This document shows positions 27,616-35,453 of a stretch of 64,000 bases of DNA, piece by piece. Location of the stretch: contig CP070671.1 of the NCBI GenBank assembly GCA_020351875.1, positions 2,141,253 to 2,205,252 on the forward strand. The letters are read 5' to 3'. Origin of the DNA: Chromatiales bacterium (lineage in GTDB: Bacteria; Pseudomonadota; Gammaproteobacteria; Steroidobacterales; GCA-2729495). The notes beneath the pieces were generated by a model, which saw only the letters and a list, made by a program, of their open reading frames with translations, was not told the DNA's origin and made no database searches. The position numbers were made by a program, and so were the translations under genes. Within the stretch, counting starts at the first letter, position 1, and each line of letters opens with the position of its first letter.

Positions 27616-28439
27616 TGCGGCGCTGGGTCGGACGTCTGCCGTTGCTGGCCGGACTGGCATTTCTGTACCTGCCGATGCTGGTGCTGGTGGTCTACTCGTT
27701 CAACGAGTCGCGCCTGGTGACCGTGTGGGCGGGATTCTCCACCAAGTGGTACGGCGAGTTGCTCCGCGACCGGCAAATCCTGGACGGTATCTGGCTCAGC
27801 CTGCGGGTCGCGGTACTCGCCGCCACGGCGGCCACCGTGCTCGGCACGCTGGCCGGGCTCACGCTGGCGCGGTTCGGCGCTTTTCGGGGCCGCAGCGTGT
27901 TCGGCGTGATGATCGCCGCACCGCTGGTGATGCCCGAAGTCATCACCGGGCTGTCCCTGCTGCTGCTGTTCGTGGCCATGGGCCAGTTGTTTGGCTGGCC
28001 CGCCCAGCGCGGCACCCTGACCATCTGGATCGCGCATGTAACCTTTTGTACCGCTTACGCCACCGTGGTCATCGCCGCACGCCTCGGCGAGCTGGACACT
28101 GCGATCGAGGAAGCCGCGATGGACCTGGGCGCGACACCGGCGCGGGTGTTTTTCGCGATTACCTTGCCGGTAATCGCGCCGGCGCTGATCTCGGCCTGGC
28201 TGCTTGCCTTTACGCTGTCCCTCGACGACCTGGTCATTACCAGCTTCGTGACCGGGCCGGGCGCGTCTACCTTGCCCATCGTCGTGTTCTCGAGCGTGCG
28301 TCTCGGGGTCAGCCCGAAGATCAACGCACTGGCCACGTTGATGATTCTGGCCGTATTCGCAGGTACGCTTGCCGCATGGTGGTGGGCCGGCCGCTTTGGG
28401 CGCGGGTCGCGTGGCCGGCCCCGTGGATCAGTCGAGTAG
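27612..28439 (+). CDS. potI: Polyamine ABC transporter permease PotI
   Basis: 275 residues, six predicted helices. The N-terminal helix (LPLLAGLAFLYLPMLVLVVYSFNESR) is the typical PotI/PotC start. The EAA loop is EEAAMDLGATPARVFFAITLP, and SLDDLVITSFVTGPGASTLP is the conserved late loop. It begins within the potH stop (ATGA) and completes the importer. A small lipoprotein gene follows after eight bases. Confidence 0.95.
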   Translation: MMRRWVGRLPLLAGLAFLYLPMLVLVVYSFNESRLVTVWAGFSTKWYGELLRDRQILDGIWLSLRVAVLAATAATVLGTLAGLTLARFGAFRGRSVFGVMIAAPLVMPEVITGLSLLLLFVAMGQLFGWPAQRGTLTIWIAHVTFCTAYATVVIAARLGELDTAIEEAAMDLGATPARVFFAITLPVIAPALISAWLLAFTLSLDDLVITSFVTGPGASTLPIVVFSSVRLGVSPKINALATLMILAVFAGTLAAWWWAGRFGRGSRGRPRGSVE

Positions 28440-28447
28440 GGAGGTCG

Positions 28448-28804
28448 ATGATGATCGCAGCGCGAGTTCTCGTACCTGGAATAGCCCTGGCCATCGCCGG
28501 CTGCGCCGGCATGCACGAATCGCCAGACTTCGAGCGGCACAGTGCGAGCCAGTTATCGGTGCCTTACGAGCGCGACGACGTGGTGTATTTCGACGTGAAG
28601 CTGTCGCCAACGTACCCCGACGGGGATGCAGCGGCCGAACAGAAGCGAATGGAATGGCTGCAGGCCTGGCTCGATTTCAAGGGGCTTTGCCCCAACGGTT
28701 ACGAAATCGTGGAGCGCCGCAAGTTTCGTTTCGAGGAGTTGAACGCCGGGCGCTATGACCTGCGCTATGAGGTGGCGTGCACACCGGGGGCAGCAAACAG
28801 CTGA
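28448..28804 (+). CDS. Small lipoprotein at the end of the polyamine operon
   Basis: 118 residues. Start at the ATG at 28448 (a second ATG at 28451 is adjacent), with GGGAGG 4-9 bases upstream, a strong ribosome site. Lipoprotein signal MMIAARVLVPGIALAIAGC. The mature part is a small mixed domain (DDVVYFDVKLSPTYPDGD, EWLQAWLDFKGLCPNGYEI, RKFRFEELNAGRYDLRYEVAC) with two cysteines likely disulfide-linked. No known family recognised. Eight bases after potI, so probably co-transcribed; a role in polyamine uptake is only suggested by position. Confidence 0.7.
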   Translation: MMIAARVLVPGIALAIAGCAGMHESPDFERHSASQLSVPYERDDVVYFDVKLSPTYPDGDAAAEQKRMEWLQAWLDFKGLCPNGYEIVERRKFRFEELNAGRYDLRYEVACTPGAANS

Positions 28805-28810
28805 CCCGGG

Positions 28811-29281
28811 CTACTCGACCAGCAGCACACGATTACCCGCCCGCAGTCGCCAGCGACCGGCGAAGCCGCCGTTCAGTTCCAGCACGCCGCTCACCGGTCC
28901 GCCGCTGCTGATTCTCGTTTCGGAGAACGGCGTCGTATTGAAGGCGATTCTCGCAATGCGCTGGTCGGCGCGAACGAACACCATGTCCAGCGGGATATAG
29001 GTGTTCTTCATCCACATATTGATCTCGCTCGGGGGCGCATAGCGGAAATACATGCCCTCGAACTCGTCCATCTGTTCGATGAACATCAGCCCCTGCGACT
29101 GCCGCTCCGGTGTATCCGCGAAGCGCACGTTGATGCGCAGGCACCGGTCGCCGGAAGTCTCCAGCACCAGCGTACCGGTCGGAAAGTTGGCAACCCGCTC
29201 GGCAGGTTCCAGCGCCAGCGCGCCGGACGCAGGCAGCAGGACAGCCGCCAGCCAGCCCAGGCACCGGGCAAGCCCCTTCAT
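28811..29281 (-). CDS. Exported DUF192 protein
   Basis: 156 residues with a Sec signal (LGWLAAVLLPASGALA). The mature chain carries the DUF192 signature: RINVRFADTPERQSQGLMF, FRYAPPSEINMWMKNTYIPLDMVFV and the closing VLELNGGFAGRWRLRAGNRV. The domain is a small beta barrel of unknown function found in periplasmic or secreted proteins. Its start overlaps the stop of the upstream gene by four bases (ATGA), so the two form one unit. It is convergent with the polyamine operon. Confidence 0.92.
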   Translation of the reverse strand: MKGLARCLGWLAAVLLPASGALALEPAERVANFPTGTLVLETSGDRCLRINVRFADTPERQSQGLMFIEQMDEFEGMYFRYAPPSEINMWMKNTYIPLDMVFVRADQRIARIAFNTTPFSETRISSGGPVSGVLELNGGFAGRWRLRAGNRVLLVE

Positions 29282-29874
29282 TCACCAGTCGCCGGCACAC
29301 GCCCGGCGAATTCCAGTTCGCCGGGCGTCACGGCGCCCGGCCCGTTGACCTCGGCGAGTGCACCGGCGCAGTACAGGCGCCCTTCGACGGCATAGCCCCC
29401 GGCCTCCGGCTTCACCCGCGATGCCTGGGCCCAGCAACGTTCGCCACTGCCCGAATTGAAAAACCGGCCGTTGCCTTCATCCACAATCGTGAGATTGGCC
29501 GCCACCTCGCGACCCGGCAACTCTTCCGGTGTCCCGTCCAGTCCGATCACGAGCAGCGGTCCGTCGGCGTCACTGGCGGAGGCGAAAATCAGCCGCAGTC
29601 CCGCCTCGTCCGGGCGCAACATCCCGTCGCAACGCATGCCGTCGTCTGCCCAGTCGATTGTCAGCTGAATGTCGCCGTGAAGTTGGCCCCGCAGGTAGCC
29701 GCCGGAGCCAGTGCCGCAGGGCTCGAAGGCCGGTGGCTGCAGACCTGTGCCGCTCTGTGGCGGTGGTGGCGGCAAGTCCGCCAGGCCGACCAGCACGGCC
29801 AGGCCCGCGGCGGCGACGACCGACAACAGTTCGGTAACAGCCTGTAGCCAGGCGGGGGATGGGCCAGGGTTCAT
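29278..29874 (-). CDS. Membrane-anchored protein of unknown function
   Basis: 198 residues from the ATG at 29874 (the frame is open further upstream, but that part would overlap the divergent ogt-like promoter region and lacks similarity). A hydrophobic segment VTELLSVVAAAGLAVLVGLADL near the N-terminus is followed by a Pro-rich stretch (PPPPPQSG) and a periplasmic beta-rich domain with three cysteines (FEPCGTG, GMRCDGM, ERCWAQAS and LYCAGAL). I do not recognise the family. Translationally coupled to the DUF192 gene. Confidence 0.7.
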   Translation of the reverse strand: MNPGPSPAWLQAVTELLSVVAAAGLAVLVGLADLPPPPPQSGTGLQPPAFEPCGTGSGGYLRGQLHGDIQLTIDWADDGMRCDGMLRPDEAGLRLIFASASDADGPLLVIGLDGTPEELPGREVAANLTIVDEGNGRFFNSGSGERCWAQASRVKPEAGGYAVEGRLYCAGALAEVNGPGAVTPGELEFAGRVPATGE

Positions 29875-30000
29875 AAACTTCGCTTCGCCGGCGCTGGAAG
29901 GTGGCGAGAATAGCGCAGCCGCCACGCGCTGCGTAACGGCTTGCAGCTTCGCCGGCGCGGGCGGATGATTGCCGCACGTCACGCAAGACGGGAGAGTCCC

Positions 30001-30504
30001 ATGTCTGCCAAATCCCCGGTTGTCGAGTATGACTTCTGTGCCACGCGGTTCGGCGACTGCCTGGTCGCACGCACGCGGCGAGGCCTGTGCCGAGTCGAAT
30101 TCACCGACAATGACCGGGCCCGGGTCCTGGCGCGGCTGCAGGCGGCGCATCCGGGCGCCGAGTTGCGACGCGTGTCACTGGTGCAACTGGCAGACCGCGT
30201 GTTTGCAGCGGAGCAGGGCGGCGATTTGCCCGTCGATGCCGCCGGCACGCCGTTCCAGCAACAGGTCTGGCGGGCTCTGCAGCGGATACCTCGCGGCGCG
30301 ACTCGCTCCTACGGCGAACTGGCGACCGCCATCGGCCGGCCGGGTGCCGCGCGCGCGGTGGGCCGGGCGGTGGCCAGTAATCCGGTTGCAGTGGCGGTGC
30401 CGTGTCACCGGGTGCTGCCGGCAGCCGGCGGTCCCGGGGGCTATCGCTGGGGAGCGCAGCGGAAGACGGCCTTGCTGGACTGGGAAGCCTCGAACCCGGC
30501 CTGA
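30001..30504 (+). CDS. ogt: Methylated-DNA--protein-cysteine methyltransferase (Ogt type)
   Basis: 167 residues. The catalytic Cys135 sits in VAVPCHRVLP. The helix-turn-helix minor-groove binder is TPFQQQVWRALQRIPRGATRSYGELA and the active-site helix follows in RAVGRAVASNPVAV. The protein removes O6-methylguanine or O4-methylthymine adducts in a suicide reaction. No AdaA-type regulatory domain is fused. GGGAGAG lies just before the ATG. It stands alone on this strand. Confidence 0.94.
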   Translation: MSAKSPVVEYDFCATRFGDCLVARTRRGLCRVEFTDNDRARVLARLQAAHPGAELRRVSLVQLADRVFAAEQGGDLPVDAAGTPFQQQVWRALQRIPRGATRSYGELATAIGRPGAARAVGRAVASNPVAVAVPCHRVLPAAGGPGGYRWGAQRKTALLDWEASNPA

Positions 30505-30520
30505 CGCCATGTGGGAATCG

Positions 30521-30538
30521 CTGACCATATATGGTCAG
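30521..30538. promoter_or_regulatory. Perfect 18-bp palindrome, putative operator
   Basis: CTGACCATATATGGTCAG is an exact inverted repeat with no spacer, located 17 bases after the ogt stop and 116 bases before the GTG of the diguanylate cyclase gene. It is AT-centred in GC-rich surroundings, which favours a dimeric regulator site over an RNA hairpin. It does not match the spacing of lux-type boxes (16-18 overall with CTG-N10-CAG) because the arms are CTG-N12-CAG. The binding protein is unknown. Confidence 0.6.
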
Positions 30539-30654
30539 TTAACCGGGGTTTCGTCAAAACTGTGATAGCCAACGCAGCCGCAACGCGGCAGCCCCCCTAT
30601 GTTTAGCATCCTCCGCCACCGCGTCGGGCGGGTACGGCTGCGCAGGGAATTTCG

Positions 30655-31869
30655 GTGGGCACGCTCAGCGGGACAACACAGTTAAATTCGCCATTCGGGG
30701 ACCAGCGCCAGCAGGGATTTCACTGGCTCACGTTCGCTCCGTTCGTCGAAGAGGAGTTTCTCCACACTTACGCTCGGGAAACCGCGGGGCGCGCGCGCCT
30801 GCTCGTGGGCCTGGCGCTGGCCACCGTGCTCGTCCTAATCGGCGCGAGCCTGGCGCAGCCCGGCGGCCTCGGTTTCATGGTGGCCTTCGAGGTGCTCCTT
30901 GTGGTGCCGACGCTGCTCGGCACGGTGTACGTGTCGATGTTGCCGGGCCGGCACCGGCTGTATTTCTTCCTGCTGGCCAGCTCCTTGCTGGTGCTCGGGC
31001 TAATGATCAATTCCGTCGTCACCCGGGCGTCGCTGCACGGCATGTCATTCTATTTCTCGTCGACTGTCGCCTGGATCTTCATCGTCTGGGTGACCTGCGG
31101 GCTGCCGTTTCGCCACGCGGCGGTGGCCACCTTGCTGATTTCGGGCACCTATGTCTGGGGCCTGTTCAACTGGAATATCGACAGCACCGAGCGGTTCTTC
31201 GCCATCGCCGCACTGGGCTTTGCCAACCTGATTGGTGCGGTGTGCTGCTACCAGCTCGAGCACGCGTTGCGGCGTTCTTTTCTCGAATCGAAGGTCCTGA
31301 GTGAGCTGGCCGAGCGCGACGGCCTGACCGGGCTGTATAACCGGCGCAGCTACGACCAACACCTGCACCGGCTCTGGCGCCAGTCCCGACGCGAGCACAA
31401 GCAGCTCACCCTGATGCTGATCGACATCGATAACTTCAAGGCCTACAACGATCTGTACGGCCACCAGGCCGGTGACGATGCGCTGAAGCGGGTTGCGGCC
31501 GTGATCAGCCAGGCGGCCAATCGGCCGCTGGACTTCGTGGCCCGCTTCGGCGGCGAAGAATTTGCGCTGGTGCTATATGGGCCAGACACGGAATACGGCC
31601 GCGAATTGCCCGAGACGCTGCGTGTCGCGGTGGTGGATCTGAAGATCCCGCACCAGCGTTCCGCGACCGGTCCCTATCTCACTGTGAGCATCGGCGTGGC
31701 GAACGTGATGCCGGACACCGATCGCAGCCTGGAAGGCGCGATTCAGATGGCCGACGAAGCTCTCTACCAGGCCAAGGAAGAGGGACGTAACCGGACCGTC
31801 GTGCGCGATTCGCCAAACGCATCCGTGCAGACCGGACGCTTTCGCGGGGAGCAGCAGCGCAGCGCCTGA
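30655..31869 (+). CDS. Membrane-bound diguanylate cyclase
   Basis: 404 residues from a GTG with AGGGAA just upstream. Residues 45-205 hold about six membrane helices (LLVGLALATVLVLIGASL, FMVAFEVLLVVPTLLGTVYV, FFLLASSLLVLGLMIN, TVAWIFIVWVTCGL and two more). A short linker leads to the GGDEF domain (about 215-385): RDGLTGLYNRR, DIDNFKAYND, and the active-site loop FGGEEF (299-303). RPLD at 290-293 matches the inhibitory I-site (RxxD five residues ahead of GGEEF), so product inhibition is expected. It makes c-di-GMP at the membrane. The helices have no recognised sensor family. Confidence 0.92.
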   Translation: MGTLSGTTQLNSPFGDQRQQGFHWLTFAPFVEEEFLHTYARETAGRARLLVGLALATVLVLIGASLAQPGGLGFMVAFEVLLVVPTLLGTVYVSMLPGRHRLYFFLLASSLLVLGLMINSVVTRASLHGMSFYFSSTVAWIFIVWVTCGLPFRHAAVATLLISGTYVWGLFNWNIDSTERFFAIAALGFANLIGAVCCYQLEHALRRSFLESKVLSELAERDGLTGLYNRRSYDQHLHRLWRQSRREHKQLTLMLIDIDNFKAYNDLYGHQAGDDALKRVAAVISQAANRPLDFVARFGGEEFALVLYGPDTEYGRELPETLRVAVVDLKIPHQRSATGPYLTVSIGVANVMPDTDRSLEGAIQMADEALYQAKEEGRNRTVVRDSPNASVQTGRFRGEQQRSA

Positions 31870-31876
31870 ACGCCTC

Positions 31877-32296
31877 TTACCAGTGGCCGGTATTGGGCAT
31901 CGACGCCCAGGGTTCGGCAGGCTCCAGCGCTGAGCCGGCCTGTAGCAGTTCAATGGAGATATTGTCCGGCGACCGCACGAAAGCCATGCGGCCGTCGCGC
32001 GGCGGTCGGTTGATGGTCACACCGTTGTCCATCAACCGCTTGCAGGTGGCGTAGATATCTTCTACCTGGTAAGCAATGTGCCCGAAGTTCCGGCCCTCGC
32101 CGTAATCTTCGGGATCCCAGTTGTAGGTCAGTTCCACGCAGGCCGATTCGTCGCCGGGAGCGGCCAGGAACGCCAGCGTGTAACGGCCGCGTTCATCGTC
32201 CCAGCGGCGCAGTTCGCGCAGTCCGAGCTTGTTGCAATAGAAATCCAGGGATGCTTCCAGGTCGCTGACACGCACCATGGTGTGCAGGTATTTCAT
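31877..32296 (-). CDS. gloA: Lactoylglutathione lyase (glyoxalase I)
   Basis: 139 residues from the ATG at 32296, preceded by GAGG. The chain matches GloA of the Ni/Co class: His5 (KYLHTMVRV), Glu55 ([20 protein letters not shown] split over two ligands), His73 (GHIAYQVED) and Glu116 (SIELLQ) fill the metal-ligand positions. It converts the methylglyoxal-glutathione hemithioacetal to S-lactoylglutathione. The C-terminal tail ([14 protein letters not shown]) extends slightly beyond the usual end. Convergent with the diguanylate cyclase, seven bases apart. Confidence 0.93.
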   Translation of the reverse strand: MKYLHTMVRVSDLEASLDFYCNKLGLRELRRWDDERGRYTLAFLAAPGDESACVELTYNWDPEDYGEGRNFGHIAYQVEDIYATCKRLMDNGVTINRPPRDGRMAFVRSPDNISIELLQAGSALEPAEPWASMPNTGHW

Positions 32297-32415
32297 CTGC
32301 TGGCCTCTGCCGGGGGATGCTCTTGCGCACCCTTCTTGAATTACGCAGGCACTAAACCTAACGTCCTGCTCATGACACCTCAAGTCGCGCGACGGGTTTC
32401 TGTGAGGACGGGCCG

Positions 32416-33342
32416 GTGAACGGCGGCGAGCGCGTCATTCTTTATATACCTGGCATTAAGCCGAAACCACCGGCCGACGTCCACCGGGAGAACCTGCTGC
32501 GGTGCCTGCAGGAAGGCCTGCGCCGCACGAGTCCCGACGTTGCCGCGGAGCTGGCCGCCGCACCGGAGTGCCTGCGCATTGCGCCGTGGCCGCACCTGTT
32601 CTATCCGGCGCCAAGCGATCCGCGGCCGGACGCCCCCGGTATCGAACGCCTGTTGCGCCTGCCCGGCCCGGAACCGCAGGACCTGGAAGACGCGCGTCAC
32701 TGGCACAAGTCGGTGCTGCGGGTGGGCTACCTGCTGACGGATGCGTTCCCGTTCCTGGTCGACTGGATTGTGGACCCACGCCTGAAGGAGGCCATGCACG
32801 ACAGCCTGATCTACCTGCGCAACCAGGGCGGCGTCGGGTCGCGGGTGCGGGAATTCGTGCGCGGCGCACTGCGCGATACGTGGGGTGAAGGCCGGCGCAT
32901 GCTCGTCATTGCGCACAGCATGGGCTCGGTCATTGCTTTCGACGTGCTGTGGCAGCTCAGCCGGGAGCAGCGTAGCCCGTTGCACGTGGATACTTTCATG
33001 TCGCTGGCCAGCCCGCTCGGATTGAATTTCATGCGTCATCGCCTGCTCGGCAGCCACGCGATTGGCGCTGAACGCTACCCGGCCAACATCCGTCGCTGGC
33101 ACAACCTGGCTGCGGTCGGCGACCTGATCCCGTTGCAGCGCCGAATGGCAACAGACTACCGCGAGATGCTGGAACTCGGCCTGGTCGAAACGATCGTCGA
33201 CGAGGTGGACCTGTACAACTATTTTCGCGGCCAGCACGGTCTGAATGTGCACAAGTGTTATGGGTACATGGTGAATTCGCAGGTTTGTGAGGGGATTGCG
33301 CGGTGGTGGCGGGGGGAGGCGGACCCGGCTTCTGGGGACTGA
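32416..33342 (+). CDS. Alpha/beta hydrolase-like protein of unknown substrate
   Basis: 308 residues from a GTG start. The nucleophile elbow is AHSMGS (166-171, Ser168), preceded by a strand MLVI and followed by helix VIAFDVLWQ. The N-terminal strand VILYIPG opens the fold, and the typical beta-strand Asp/His partners may lie in VGDLIPLQ and [11 protein letters not shown]. There is no signal peptide. The region around residues 100-150 is long and may form a lid. Lipase-class or thioesterase-like folding is plausible, but no specific family. A large inverted repeat follows nine bases after the stop. Confidence 0.72.
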   Translation: MNGGERVILYIPGIKPKPPADVHRENLLRCLQEGLRRTSPDVAAELAAAPECLRIAPWPHLFYPAPSDPRPDAPGIERLLRLPGPEPQDLEDARHWHKSVLRVGYLLTDAFPFLVDWIVDPRLKEAMHDSLIYLRNQGGVGSRVREFVRGALRDTWGEGRRMLVIAHSMGSVIAFDVLWQLSREQRSPLHVDTFMSLASPLGLNFMRHRLLGSHAIGAERYPANIRRWHNLAAVGDLIPLQRRMATDYREMLELGLVETIVDEVDLYNYFRGQHGLNVHKCYGYMVNSQVCEGIARWWRGEADPASGD

Positions 33343-33351
33343 GGTTTTTTG

Positions 33352-33435
33352 GGCCCGCCGCGGTCCGGGCTATTCCCCCGTGCTCACGGAAGAGAATGTA
33401 TTCGCTCGGGGAAATAGCCCGGACCGCGACGGGCC
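33352..33435. repeat. Large inverted repeat, 29-nt arms around a 26-nt loop
   Basis: The left arm (33352-33380) pairs with the right arm (33407-33435) at 27 of 29 positions. Both mismatches would be G-U wobbles if the minus strand is transcribed, but C-A clashes on the plus strand. The arms contain GGTCCGGGCTATT / AATAGCCCGGACC. It lies between two convergent genes. Six Ts stand before the left arm on the plus strand, and there is no U-tract after it in either direction, so it is not a standard terminator. Candidates: a bidirectional terminator, an mRNA-stabilising hairpin, or a copy of a genome-wide palindromic element. No second copy seen in this window. Confidence 0.8.
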
Positions 33436-33527
33436 GATTGCACCTTCATTTGTGCTCTGGAAACTATTGACGGCCGGGCCCTGGGGAGAGGCGTTGGTGC
33501 TGTGGTTTGGCGCGGGGGGCGCCCGCT

Positions 33528-34955
33528 TCAGGGGGTGTTGTTGAGTTTTGGGGTTATTACGACGTCGATGCGGCGGTTTTGGGCGCGGCCTTCCCTGGTG
33601 CGGTTGCTGGTGACGGGGCGGCTGTCGCCGTAGCCGGTGGCGGTGACGCGGAATGCCTGGATGCCGGTGGTTTCGACGAGGTAGTTGGCGACGGCGGTGG
33701 CGCGCTCCTGGGACAGGACCTGGTTGCGCTTGGGGCGGCCCGACGAATCGGTGTGGCCTTCTACCTGTATTGCGCAGCGGGGAAATACGTCGATGGCGTT
33801 GTCCAGGCGGTCCAGCAGGGTCTTCGCGTCGTCGTCGAGCTGCGCGGAGCCGCTGGGAAAGCGCAGGCCCACCATGCGGAGGATCAGGTCGTCGCCATCG
33901 CGCAAGACTGCGGCCTCTTGCGGGGCGAACAGGGATTGCACCATTGCGAACTGTTCGCGTACCCGGGCGTCGGCTTCAACCCGTTGCATCAGGTCGCGTC
34001 GTTCGGCGCTCGCGCTGCCAAGGCGCTGATCCAGTTCGCGGATCTCTTCCTCCAGGCCGGCCACCTGGCGCCGGCTTTGCTGGAGTTCGGCTTCCAGCAC
34101 CGGCACGCGCTCGAGTCGTTTGCGCAGTTGCGTCTCTGCTTTCGCGGGGCCCTCGCTGAAGTCAGCACTCGTGCCGGCCGTTTCGGCGAGCCGCCCCAGC
34201 ACCGCCTGGTTTTCCAGGACCAGGTCTTCGACAGTGGCCTCTTTTGCGCGTATCCGCTGCGCCTGCCCCGCGATGTAGCCGGCAAGGCGCGCGTGATAGG
34301 TGGCCTGGTCCGCCAGCTCGGCGGCTTGCGTGTTGTCCTGGGTCCCGCTTGCCAGTGATGTTTCCGCGCTGGCGAGCAGTTCGCGGGCGCGGGCGAGACT
34401 GCGCGGTGCGAGCCGCCCGGCTTTCATCCGCTCGGCTTCGACGATCGCGTCGCGCGCAGTTGTCAGGTAGCGGCCCTTCAGCGCGTTCAATTGCGCTTCC
34501 CGGTACAGCTCCGTGGCGCTTTGCGCCCGTTTCCGGGCGGCCGGCAAATTGCCCCGTTCAAGGGCCCGGACTGCGTCGTTCAGGCGCTTCTCCGCACGGG
34601 CCCAGTCGCCGGTCGCGAGTCTGAAGGCTTCGGCCTCGTTGGCCGCGGCGCGACCGGCGAGAGCGTCGCTGAGCACATCACGGGCCTGCGCGGCGGTATC
34701 GAGTGCCGCGTCGAAAGCGTTCAGTGCGTCGGCCAGGGCCTGTTGCCGGGCGCTGCTGTCCGTGCTCGCCCGCGCGCGACTCATGGCTTCGGTGCCACGC
34801 ACATAACTGCCGGGCGACAACAGGGCTGCCTGGGCCGCTTCGGCCTCGGCTTGGCGTGCTTCGGCTTCCGCCTGCGTGGCTGCGTTCACCGGGCCGCCGG
34901 GCAGGAAAAAAATGCTGGCACACGCAAGCACCCGAAGAAATGCCGTTATTGCCAC
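33528..34955 (-). CDS. OmpA-family envelope protein with DUF4398-like N-terminus
   Basis: About 475 residues. The start is uncertain: GTG at 34955 gives a tidy signal (AITAFLRVLACASIFF, cleavage near VNA-A), while the frame is open up to 35099. The mature N-terminus is an Ala-rich, helical DUF4398-like stretch (SYVRGTEAMSRARAS, AARKRAQSATELYREAQ), then a coiled coil (about 230-320, EEEIRELDQRL type). The C-terminal 120 residues are an OmpA domain: GLRFPSGSAQLDDDAKTLL, VEGHTDSSGRPKRNQVLS, GYGDSRPVTSN and GRAQNRRIDV, with the Asp and Arg that bind peptidoglycan. It probably links the cell wall to an outer-membrane or periplasmic scaffold. Confidence 0.82.
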   Translation of the reverse strand: MAITAFLRVLACASIFFLPGGPVNAATQAEAEARQAEAEAAQAALLSPGSYVRGTEAMSRARASTDSSARQQALADALNAFDAALDTAAQARDVLSDALAGRAAANEAEAFRLATGDWARAEKRLNDAVRALERGNLPAARKRAQSATELYREAQLNALKGRYLTTARDAIVEAERMKAGRLAPRSLARARELLASAETSLASGTQDNTQAAELADQATYHARLAGYIAGQAQRIRAKEATVEDLVLENQAVLGRLAETAGTSADFSEGPAKAETQLRKRLERVPVLEAELQQSRRQVAGLEEEIRELDQRLGSASAERRDLMQRVEADARVREQFAMVQSLFAPQEAAVLRDGDDLILRMVGLRFPSGSAQLDDDAKTLLDRLDNAIDVFPRCAIQVEGHTDSSGRPKRNQVLSQERATAVANYLVETTGIQAFRVTATGYGDSRPVTSNRTREGRAQNRRIDVVITPKLNNTP

Positions 34956-35005
34956 ACGCGGCGGCGGGCCCGAGGCGCGAGTGCTGACGAGGCCTTCAGC
35001 GCATT

Positions 35006-35021
35006 TGTGATGCACGTCACA
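35006..35021. promoter_or_regulatory. CRP-like palindrome TGTGA-N6-TCACA
   Basis: TGTGATGCACGTCACA matches both half-sites of the CRP/Vfr-family consensus with the correct six-base spacer. It lies between the divergent OmpA-like gene and the 65-residue gene, 71 bases before the ATG at 35092. If the GTG at 35015 were the OmpA-gene start it would lie inside this site, which argues for a start further downstream. No well-placed -10 box was found for either direction. Confidence 0.55.
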
Positions 35022-35091
35022 GTGTTTTTCTCGCGCGGTTTTTGTGCGCGCGCTCACAGTATCCGCCACGTTATGCCCGTAGTCTTGAACC

Positions 35092-35289
35092 ATGCGCAAG
35101 AAGTTCTACACCCGCTTTCTGTTGCGCTCCGCCGATGACGGATTCGCGGACGAGTATAGCGGTGTGGTTGAAGTTAGCGCACCGGCCGACCAGGTTCTGG
35201 ACCCTGTCGAGATCGAGTCCCTGCTGGCCAAGAATTTCGAGGCGCACGCCGACGACGTAGAACTACTGAACTGGTCGCGCGTGCACTGA
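35092..35289 (+). CDS. Small conserved-looking protein, function unknown
   Basis: 65 residues starting MRKKFYTRFLLRSADDGF, with no signal peptide and no membrane helix. Mixed alpha/beta composition (VVEVSAPADQVLDPVEIESLLAKNF). The real-gene case rests on: an ATG start free of overlap, a tailored intergenic region with a CRP-like site upstream, and a strong intrinsic terminator 49 bases after the stop. I do not recognise the family. Confidence 0.65.
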   Translation: MRKKFYTRFLLRSADDGFADEYSGVVEVSAPADQVLDPVEIESLLAKNFEAHADDVELLNWSRVH

Positions 35290-35337
35290 TTGACAGGATG
35301 TCGATGCATGGCTGATTAAAGGCTTCCCCCTGTACTT

Positions 35338-35366
35338 GCCCGGCCTTCGCGCCGGGCTTTTTTTTT
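35338..35366 (+). terminator. Intrinsic terminator
   Basis: Stem GCCCGGC / GCCGGGC (seven pairs, 35338-35344 and 35351-35357) with loop CTTCGC, followed by nine Ts at 35358-35366. It ends the transcript of the 65-residue gene just upstream of lipA, so lipA needs its own promoter in 35367-35453, where I find no clear consensus. Confidence 0.92.
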
Positions 35367-35453
35367 GGCCGCCCGCAGTCGCCGGGTTCCCGCTTTCGCC
35401 CCGTCAAGCCCCCGTGCGAGAATACCGGCCCTGTCAGCACATCCGGACAATTC

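Noticed and set aside
30521-30538. Lux/Las-type quorum-sensing box.
   Set aside because: Arm spacing CTG-N12-CAG is two bases longer than the usual CTG-N10-CAG, and no LuxR/LuxI gene is near.
33341-33350. Run of six Ts before the large inverted repeat as a terminator U-tract.
   Set aside because: It precedes, rather than follows, the stem on the plus strand and would be As on the minus strand transcript.
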